Assembly (NCBI RefSeq): GCF_036090055.1
Contig: NZ_CP107970.1
Span: 746,501 to 810,500 of the forward strand
Reading direction: 5' to 3'
Length of the DNA: 64,000 nt
Origin: Nocardioides sp. NBC_00368
Lineage (GTDB): Bacteria > Actinomycetota > Actinomycetes > Propionibacteriales > Nocardioidaceae
The notes beneath the pieces were generated by a model. That model worked only from the letters and a program-made list of their open reading frames with translations, did not search any database and was not told the origin of the DNA. Both the position numbers and the translations under genes were made by a program. Below, piece by piece: positions 58,335-64,000 of this stretch. Within the stretch, counting starts at the first letter, position 1; every line of letters begins with the position of its first letter.

Positions 58335-59042
58335 GTGGCCGGGGAGAAGCGGGATGGTCGGCAGGACCGGTGGAGCAAGCACAACGAGCAGCGCCGCCAG
58401 CAGATCATCGACGCCGCCATCGCGGTGATCGAGGCCGGTGAGCCGGGTGCCGACGTCCAGGTGCAGCAGATCGCGGTGCGCGCCGGACTGTCCCGCACGG
58501 TCATCTACCGCCACTTCGAGGATCGCGCCGACCTCGACCGGGCCGTGCAGCAGGCGATCCTCGACGGCCTCTGGTCCGACCTGATGCCCGGGATCACCCT
58601 CGACGGCACCGTGCCGCAGATCATCGAGCGGATCATCGGCACCTACGTACGGTGGGCCCGGGCCCATCCCGCCCTCCACCTCGCCGCCGACCACGACATC
58701 GACGGCGGCGACGACGGTCCCCTCCAGCAGGGGATGGAGCAGCTCGCCGGACGGATCTCGACCATCGTCGGCACCGCCGTGATCGCCCTCGGCGGCAACC
58801 CCACCGAGGAGGAGGCCGAGGCCCTCGATCCGCTGATCTACGGTCTCGTCGGCGCGGTCTTCGGGGCCGTACGCCGCTGGCTGACCCGCACCGGCGAGCG
58901 CCTGCCCGCCGAGACGCTGGAGCGGCTCACCGCCCAGTCGATCTGGTACGTCATCGACGGCCACGCCCGCGGTTTCGGGATCGAGCTCGATCCCGACCTT
59001 CCTCTGGAAGAACTCCTGTCCAAGGACATCCTCGCGGTATAG
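58335..59042 (+). CDS. TetR-family regulator of the oxygenase operon (putative)
   Basis: 235 residues from the GTG at 58335. The HTH VQVQQIAVRAGLSRTVIYRHFEDRADLDRAV lies at about 41-71. The ligand domain has a TetR_C-type helical pattern with LIYGLVGAVFGAVRRWL. It follows the reductase gene by 55 bp on the same strand, and the dyad at 55451-55475 is a likely target. Confidence 0.9.
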   Translation: MAGEKRDGRQDRWSKHNEQRRQQIIDAAIAVIEAGEPGADVQVQQIAVRAGLSRTVIYRHFEDRADLDRAVQQAILDGLWSDLMPGITLDGTVPQIIERIIGTYVRWARAHPALHLAADHDIDGGDDGPLQQGMEQLAGRISTIVGTAVIALGGNPTEEEAEALDPLIYGLVGAVFGAVRRWLTRTGERLPAETLERLTAQSIWYVIDGHARGFGIELDPDLPLEELLSKDILAV

Positions 59043-59090
59043 CCTCCCGGTATCGCCCGGCCGCGCGGCCGTTCATTCCAGGAGAAGACC

Positions 59091-60152
59091 ATGCCCCACA
59101 TGCGCAGACTCTCGATCGCCGTCACCGCAGGCCTGGCGGCCACCGCCGGGCTCGCCGTCCCGCTGAGCACGGCCACCGCAGCCCCCGGGAGCGGCTCGTC
59201 CGAGGGCACCGCCCGCGTCTTCATGGTCAACCCGGTGCAGTCCAGCAACGACCAGAACCTGACCGACCAGAAGGACGCCGCGAGCGCCGTGCCGGAGAGC
59301 GCCTACGCCGAGGTCCCGCTGAGCCACCTGGACGGCTCGGGCTACCTCCGCGGCGACTACGCGGTCGTCGAGTCGAGCACCGGCACGCCGGCGTACTCCA
59401 CGACCAACACCTACTCCTACGACCGCCACCAGGACCAGTTCGAGCAGGTCATGGGCTACTTCTGGGTGACCCGCGCGCAGACCTACCTGCATGCCCTCGG
59501 CTTCGGCGAGACGCTCCCGGGCGTGCTCGACGAGCCGTTCTCGGTGAAGATCAACCAGTACGGCGGCGACAACTCCTACCAGACCGACAAGCCGTTCCGG
59601 ATCCGGCTGGGCAAGGGTGGTGTCGACGACGCCGAGGACGCCGAGGTGATCGTCCACGAGTACGGCCACGCCGTCCACGCCGACCAGGTGCCCGGCTACG
59701 GCAGCAGCCTCGACGCCGGCGCGATCGGGGAGTCGTTCGGTGACTATCTGGCCGTGACCGTCGGGCTCGACGCCGCCGACGAGTTCGGCTGGCCGGTCGC
59801 TGCCGACCCGTCCTGCCCGATGGACTGGGACGCGACCTCCTACACCGACGCCCCGCACTGCATCCGCAGCTTCCACCTCGACCTGACCCTCGAGGACCGC
59901 CGCAACCAGGTGCACTACGACGGCCAGATCTGGAGCCAGGCGCTCTGGGAGATCCGTGAGGGCTACCAGGCACTCGGCCTCACCACGCGCGACTGGGACA
60001 CCACCCTGATCTACTCGCAGTTCTCCTACGCGCCGGACACCAGCTTCCAGGCCGCTGCCGCCGAGACGTACGCCGCCGCTGCTGCTCGCGACGGTCAGGC
60101 CGCCGCCGACCTGGTCCGTGCCCGGTTCGCCGCGCGGGGGATCACCTTCTGA
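59091..60152 (+). CDS. Secreted zinc metallopeptidase (fungalysin/M36-like)
   Basis: 353 residues. A Sec signal peptide (MRRLSIAVTAGLAATAGLAV, cleavage probably after TATA-A) sends it out. The zinc site is HEYGH (His 189, Glu 190, His 193), with the third ligand Glu 214 in GAIGESFGDYLA, and QIWSQALWEIREG follows; this is the M36/M4-like arrangement. There is no classical long propeptide. The first ATG lies three codons before the MRRL start. Substrate proteins unknown. Confidence 0.88.
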   Translation: MPHMRRLSIAVTAGLAATAGLAVPLSTATAAPGSGSSEGTARVFMVNPVQSSNDQNLTDQKDAASAVPESAYAEVPLSHLDGSGYLRGDYAVVESSTGTPAYSTTNTYSYDRHQDQFEQVMGYFWVTRAQTYLHALGFGETLPGVLDEPFSVKINQYGGDNSYQTDKPFRIRLGKGGVDDAEDAEVIVHEYGHAVHADQVPGYGSSLDAGAIGESFGDYLAVTVGLDAADEFGWPVAADPSCPMDWDATSYTDAPHCIRSFHLDLTLEDRRNQVHYDGQIWSQALWEIREGYQALGLTTRDWDTTLIYSQFSYAPDTSFQAAAAETYAAAAARDGQAAADLVRARFAARGITF

Positions 60153-60164
60153 CCTCACCGGCCA

Positions 60165-61700
60165 TCACCGGTGCCGCCAGATGTGCCAGTTGTCGTAGCT
60201 CACCCGTTCGACGTAGTGCCGCACGAGGTACCGCTGTGCGCGGTCGCCGTCGAGCCCCCAGGTGTCGAGACTGTCACCGTCGACGACGACCCATCGCGGC
60301 GCTGAGCGACCGGCCATCACGCGGCGCAGGTGGTTCAGGTGCGGGTCGCGGACGCGCGCCGGGAGGCTCCACAGGTTCTCGTAGGGGCTGTCGAGTCCGC
60401 TCGCGGCGATGATCTCCGGGTGCCCGAACCCGACGACGACACCGTCCGAGGGGCGCGCGTGCTCGCGCAGATAGGTCGAGACCCGGGCCTCCGGGGTCCT
60501 CTGCGGTGTGGCGAGAGCCGAGAGCGTCCAGGCCACGAGAGCGGCGGCGACCGTGTACGCCACCGCGTACCTCAGCGCGCGCCCGGGCAGAGAATCGGGT
60601 GGCGGATCGTGCCGGACGGTGGCCACCACCAGCACCAGGCCGGGGACGATGCCGGTCAGGTAGTGCAACCAGTAGCTGCCACCCGCGGGGATCGCCACTA
60701 GTTCCCAGGCGGTCAGGGCGAGCCCGGGCATGGCCAGCGGCGACCTGCGCGCGAGGACCGCCGCCACCGCGACGACGAGGACGACGGCGGCGCCGCTACC
60801 CAGGGACGCCGTGGCGAGCTGTGCGCCTCGGACGGCCGTCGCGGAGGAGGCCGAGGCGTCGATCAGCTCCGAGGCATGGGTGCGGAAGACCACGACCGCG
60901 TCCCACAGCTCGGGCCCGGAGGTTCCCCGCGCGCCGGCCCCGACGACCGCCGCGCCGAGCGATGCCGAGGCACCGCCCGCGAACGCGGCTGCCCGTGCCC
61001 ACAGCCGGGCCACATGCCGGTGCGAGACCGCGACGAGCACGGCGGTGAACACGAAGACGTCGATGAAGTTCTGCTTCACCAGCGCGGCGGCCATCCCGGA
61101 CGCGCCGGCCGCGGCGGCGAGCGCGGCCGTACGCCATCCCCACGGTCTGCGGGTCGCTCCCACCATGCAGACGAGGCCGAGAAGGACGAACGGCACCGCG
61201 AGCAGCTCGCCGTTGACCGCCGACATCCCGAGCAGCGGGCTGGACAGCAACGCCGCCGCCAGCACGACGGTCGTGAGCCGCGCCGAGCGATTCCCTGGTG
61301 ACACCTGGCTGGCCAGGACGCCCGCCAGGGCCACCGACACCCCGCTGGCGATGGCGCCGAGCACCTTGAGCCCAGGTGCGATGACCCCGGAGGTCGTGGT
61401 CTCGACAGGTCCGAGGTGGCCGCCGATCGTGAACAGCCAGAGCAGCAGCGGTGGCCTGTCGACCCAGTAGTCGCCGTACAGCGACCGGCCGGGCTGCCAC
61501 TGCTGAGCCACCATCAGGAAGCCGCTCTCGTCCGCGGTGAGCGGGCTGTGGCGGAAGGGCAGCCATGCGGCCGCCGCCAGCAGAGCAGCCAGCAGCACGA
61601 TCGCGGTGTCCATCCAGCCTCTGCCGGTGACGCGTGCGCCGCTGGCGCCGGGCCTCTCGGGCGGCGACGCAGAGGTGCGGTCACTGACGGGAGTGGTCAC
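60165..61700 (-). CDS. GT-C membrane glycosyltransferase (PMT/ArnT-like)
   Basis: 511 residues from the GTG at 61700. A first span (TAIVLLAALLAAAAWLPF) is followed by a periplasmic loop with the acidic DESGF and YWVDRPPLLLWLF, typical of GT39/GT83-like enzymes using polyprenyl-phosphate sugars. Ten or so further spans follow, then a soluble C-terminal domain (HARPSDGVVVGFGHPEIIA). The acceptor may be a cell-wall glycan or protein. It is convergent with the metallopeptidase. Confidence 0.8.
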   Translation of the reverse strand: MTTPVSDRTSASPPERPGASGARVTGRGWMDTAIVLLAALLAAAAWLPFRHSPLTADESGFLMVAQQWQPGRSLYGDYWVDRPPLLLWLFTIGGHLGPVETTTSGVIAPGLKVLGAIASGVSVALAGVLASQVSPGNRSARLTTVVLAAALLSSPLLGMSAVNGELLAVPFVLLGLVCMVGATRRPWGWRTAALAAAAGASGMAAALVKQNFIDVFVFTAVLVAVSHRHVARLWARAAAFAGGASASLGAAVVGAGARGTSGPELWDAVVVFRTHASELIDASASSATAVRGAQLATASLGSGAAVVLVVAVAAVLARRSPLAMPGLALTAWELVAIPAGGSYWLHYLTGIVPGLVLVVATVRHDPPPDSLPGRALRYAVAYTVAAALVAWTLSALATPQRTPEARVSTYLREHARPSDGVVVGFGHPEIIAASGLDSPYENLWSLPARVRDPHLNHLRRVMAGRSAPRWVVVDGDSLDTWGLDGDRAQRYLVRHYVERVSYDNWHIWRHR

Positions 61701-61817
61701 TTCGGCACGCTGGATGAGCCTGGATGAAGGGCGGTGGAGCCCGCTTTGCGCGCGACGTCGTGGGGTGTTGCCACTCTATGACCGCCACCCAAGGGGGTGC
61801 CGGGCACGGTGGTCGTT

Positions 61818-62480
61818 CTAGGCCTCGCGCAGATAGGCGAGCACGGCGGAGACCCGTCGGTCGGTGGTGGGATCGAGCCGGAGCTTGGCGAAGATGTTGC
61901 CGACGTGCTTGCGCACCGCCGCCTCGGAGACGAAGAGCGCGGCGGCGATGCTGCCGTTGGTGCGGCCCTCGGCCATCAGTGCCAGCACCTCGCGCTCGCG
62001 CTCGGAGAGCACGTCGAGCGGACCGTCGGGCTGGTGCCGGTCGAGCAGGCCGCGTACGACCTGGGGGTCGACGACCGTCTCGCCGCCGGCCACGCGGTCG
62101 AGGCTGTCGAGGAAGTCCCGGACGTGGCCGACCCGGTCCTTGAGCAGGTAGCCGATGCCGCCGCCACCGGTGGTGTCGAGGAGCTCGGCGAGGTAGGCGT
62201 CGGCGACGTACGCCGAGAGCACCAGGACGGCCAGGTCACGGTGCCGTCGGCGGAGCTCGGCGGCGGCGCGCAGCCCCTCGTCGGTGTGGGTCGGCGGCAT
62301 CCGGATGTCGGTGATGACCACGTCGGGACGGGTGTGGTCGGTGAAGGCGAGCAGGGCGTCCGCGTCGCCGACCGCGGCGATGACCTCGTGGCCGGCCCGC
62401 TCGAGGATGGCGAGGAGACCCTCGCGCAGCAGCGCCGCGTCCTCGGCCAGGACGATCCTCAGGGGAGCGCGGTCGGGCAC
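61818..62480 (-). CDS. NarL/FixJ-type response regulator
   Basis: 220 residues from the GTG at 62480. Receiver: IVLAEDAALLREGLLAIL, phospho-Asp in VITDIRMPPTHTDEG, Lys in GYLLKDRVG. LuxR HTH: LSEREREVLALMAEGRTNGSIAAALFVSEAAVRKHV. It overlaps the kinase gene by 22 bp. The likely target is the palindrome at 63770, between the kinase gene and the divergent ABC gene. The 13004 protein is a degenerate relative. Confidence 0.93.
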   Translation of the reverse strand: MPDRAPLRIVLAEDAALLREGLLAILERAGHEVIAAVGDADALLAFTDHTRPDVVITDIRMPPTHTDEGLRAAAELRRRHRDLAVLVLSAYVADAYLAELLDTTGGGGIGYLLKDRVGHVRDFLDSLDRVAGGETVVDPQVVRGLLDRHQPDGPLDVLSEREREVLALMAEGRTNGSIAAALFVSEAAVRKHVGNIFAKLRLDPTTDRRVSAVLAYLREA

Positions 62481-63733
62481 GTCATCCTCACTTCCGTCGG
62501 TCCACCCGGCGGGCTGGTGATCTCCAGGTGGCCGTCCAGGGCCGCCAGACGGGTGGCCAGGCCGGCGAGCCCGCCTCCGGGACGCGCGACGGCGCCGCCG
62601 GTCCCATCATCGCGTACGCCGACCTCCAGCCGGTCACCGGTCAGCTGCCCCTCGACGCGGGCCGAGGCGGCACGGCCGTGGCGGACCGCGTTCGTGAGCG
62701 CCTCGGCGACCACGAAGTACGCCGCGGCCTCGACCGGCGCAGGCAGCCGGTCCTCCACCCGCAGGTCGACGGTGACCGGCAGCCCCGCGGCGGCGGCGAG
62801 CTCGTGGACGGCGGCGGTGAGCCCGTGGTCGACCAGCACCCGCGGGTGGATCCCGCGGACGGTGGCGCGAAGCTCGGCCAGCGCCGTCTCCGCCTGAGCA
62901 TGGGCCTGCCGGACGAGGTCGAGCCCGGCGCCCTCCGGCACCTCCAGCTCGGCCAGTCCGAGCGTCATGGTCAGCGCGACCAGGCGCTGCTGCGCGCCGT
63001 CGTGGAGGTCGCGCTCGATCCTGCCGCGCTCGGTCTCGAAGGCGTCGACCAGGTCGACGCGCGAGCGGCGCAGATCGGCGACGGCTGCCGCCATCCGGGT
63101 CTGGGCGGGTTCGAGCAGAAGCCGCGCCAGGCTGGCCTGGGCGGCGGCGAGGAGGGTGGCGGCGTACAGACCGGCGATCAGCAGCACCAGTCCCGGGCCC
63201 ACGGCGATCCAGGCCTCGGCAGGCGTGTCGAGCTGCCAGGGGCCGAACGCGACGGGACCGTCGAGCCGGACCAGGGCCGGGGCGAGCACGAGCACGCCCG
63301 GGGTGGTGATGATCAGGTTGAGCGCGACGGCGTCGATCAGCCACATGACCGTGGCGAGCAGCACGGTGTAGCCCACCTCGGGCCCGGAGATCCGCAGCCG
63401 GCGCAGCGCCCGGAGCCGGTCGCCCCAGGCGATCGGTGTGGGCCGCTCGGCCGGTCCCGGACGGCTGCCGGGGAGGATCAGCCGGAGGCGTACCCGCTCC
63501 ACGTCGGCGACGAGCGCCGCCAGCAGCGGGATCCCGGCCAGGACCAGCACCCCGACCAGGATGACCAGGGTCAGCAGTCCGACGCCGACCAGCGCGAACA
63601 GCAGCACGGCGACGACGAGACCGACCACGGCCCCCGAGGCCAGGTAGGCCAGGGCGCGCCACGGCCAGCTGGAGGCGAGCAGCCGCCAGGGAGCGGAGCG
63701 CAGCGCCGCCCAGACGTCGGGTGGAGGTCTCAT
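62459..63733 (-). CDS. Histidine kinase, DesK-like (HisKA_3)
   Basis: 424 residues. Four or five membrane spans fill the first 200 residues (LVVAVLLFALVGVGLLTLVI; PGLVLLIAGLYAATLLAAAQ). HisKA_3: ERGRIERDLHDGAQQRLVALTMTLG with the phospho-acceptor His. HATPase: ALTNAVRHG, VRDDGTGG, GGGLAGLATRLAALDG. Divergent from the ABC gene at 63844; the kinase and regulator probably sense an envelope stress or compound handled by that transporter. Confidence 0.92.
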   Translation of the reverse strand: MRPPPDVWAALRSAPWRLLASSWPWRALAYLASGAVVGLVVAVLLFALVGVGLLTLVILVGVLVLAGIPLLAALVADVERVRLRLILPGSRPGPAERPTPIAWGDRLRALRRLRISGPEVGYTVLLATVMWLIDAVALNLIITTPGVLVLAPALVRLDGPVAFGPWQLDTPAEAWIAVGPGLVLLIAGLYAATLLAAAQASLARLLLEPAQTRMAAAVADLRRSRVDLVDAFETERGRIERDLHDGAQQRLVALTMTLGLAELEVPEGAGLDLVRQAHAQAETALAELRATVRGIHPRVLVDHGLTAAVHELAAAAGLPVTVDLRVEDRLPAPVEAAAYFVVAEALTNAVRHGRAASARVEGQLTGDRLEVGVRDDGTGGAVARPGGGLAGLATRLAALDGHLEITSPPGGPTEVRMTCPTALP

Positions 63734-63769
63734 GACTCCGGAGCCTAGGCACTCATCACCCCGTCGCGG

Positions 63770-63787
63770 GGTAGCGCACGCGCTACC
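63770..63787. promoter_or_regulatory. 18-bp perfect palindrome between the two-component and ABC genes
   Basis: GGTAGCGC-AC-GCGCTACC has perfect 8-bp arms and lies midway between divergent starts at 63733 and 63844. It is well placed for binding by the NarL-type regulator of the adjacent system. Confidence 0.7.
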
Positions 63788-63843
63788 TCGTCGTGGCGTC
63801 CGCGCCCGTGCGCGCGGCGCGGGCGAGGCGTTTGCTGGAGGAC

Positions 63844-64000
63844 ATGACCGCCACCATCCCGGCCGCCGTCCTTGCGCCCCGGCCGCCCGGCCCGCCCGCC
63901 GTCGTCCTCGACGACGTCACCCGCACCTACCGGTCCCGCTCCGGCACGGTCCACGCCCTACGGGGCGTGAGCCATGCCTTCGCCGCGGGTACGTTCACCG
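63844..64000 (+). CDS. ABC transporter ATP-binding protein, N-terminal part only
   Basis: About 52 codons to the right edge, ATG at 63844 with GGAGG upstream. VVLDDVTRTYRSRSGTVHAL and GVSHAFAAGTFT are the first strands of a LolD/MacB-type ABC ATPase; the Walker A loop would fall just past the window. Its divergence from the two-component genes suggests regulation by them. Confidence 0.75.
   Translation, partial: MTATIPAAVLAPRPPGPPAVVLDDVTRTYRSRSGTVHALRGVSHAFAAGTFT

Noticed and set aside
1..64000. CRISPR array, prophage or insertion sequence
   Set aside because: No regularly spaced repeats, cas genes, phage structural genes or transposases were seen in either strand.

Overview
The window is very GC-rich, with codon use, start codons (many GTG, some TTG) and gene content of an actinobacterium, most likely Nocardioidaceae/Propionibacteriales. 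The genus is inferred from overall character (frequent GTACG-type words, MsiK-style sugar importer without ATPase, a FadE24/FadE23-like pair, PapA-like acyltransferases); no marker gene fixes it. I see no rRNA, tRNA, CRISPR array, insertion sequence or prophage gene. Coding density is high and almost every gap is under 300 bp.

Region by region: (1) 1-7511, a glycolipid- or lipid-acylation-type cluster: one UGT-fold glycosyltransferase and five condensation-domain (PapA/WS-DGAT-like) acyltransferases, one cut by the left edge. (2) 7654-16335, an Abi/HEPN-like gene, a three-gene ABC-2 exporter, a flavin monooxygenase/FMN reductase pair, a degenerate response regulator, a PEBP-like protein, siroheme synthase, and a toxin-antitoxin pair under a 30-bp palindrome. 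(3) 17265-21255, a Nudix/winged-helix regulator, a nucleoside phosphorylase-fold protein with a long C-terminal extension, and a four-TM membrane protein. This tightly packed operon is the best candidate for an undescribed system, possibly a nucleotide-sensing conflict/immunity module. (4) 21356-27355, an alpha-glucoside import and hydrolysis operon divergent from its LacI regulator. (5) 27397-38041, housekeeping and lipid genes: an RNase HI-GNAT fusion, two patatins, L-2-hydroxyglutarate oxidase, peptide deformylase, two acyl-CoA dehydrogenases, a nucleosidase and galactokinase. (6) 38091-44467, an HTH-less LysR ligand domain, a guanidine-III riboswitch in front of an SMR/Gdx-type exporter, a TetR regulator, a zinc-type CDF transporter, a PEP-mutase-like enzyme, a MOSC protein, a lipid kinase and an SMP-30 protein. 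(7) 44591-53115, a LysE exporter, a Nat-type ABC exporter with its two-component system, a DEAD-box helicase, a zinc alcohol dehydrogenase and a membrane protein. (8) 53353-64000, thrS with a strong terminator, an AurF-type diiron oxygenase with FprB-type reductase and TetR regulator, a secreted metallopeptidase, a GT-C membrane glycosyltransferase, and a second DesK/NarL-type two-component system divergent from an ABC ATPase cut by the right edge.

Noncoding signals are unusually readable here. Besides the riboswitch there are perfect palindromic operators at 15637-15666, 32520-32536, 44541-44558 and 63770-63787, long intergenic hairpins at 21302, 35161, 36794 and 55372, and a short repeat that contains the stop codon of two unrelated genes.
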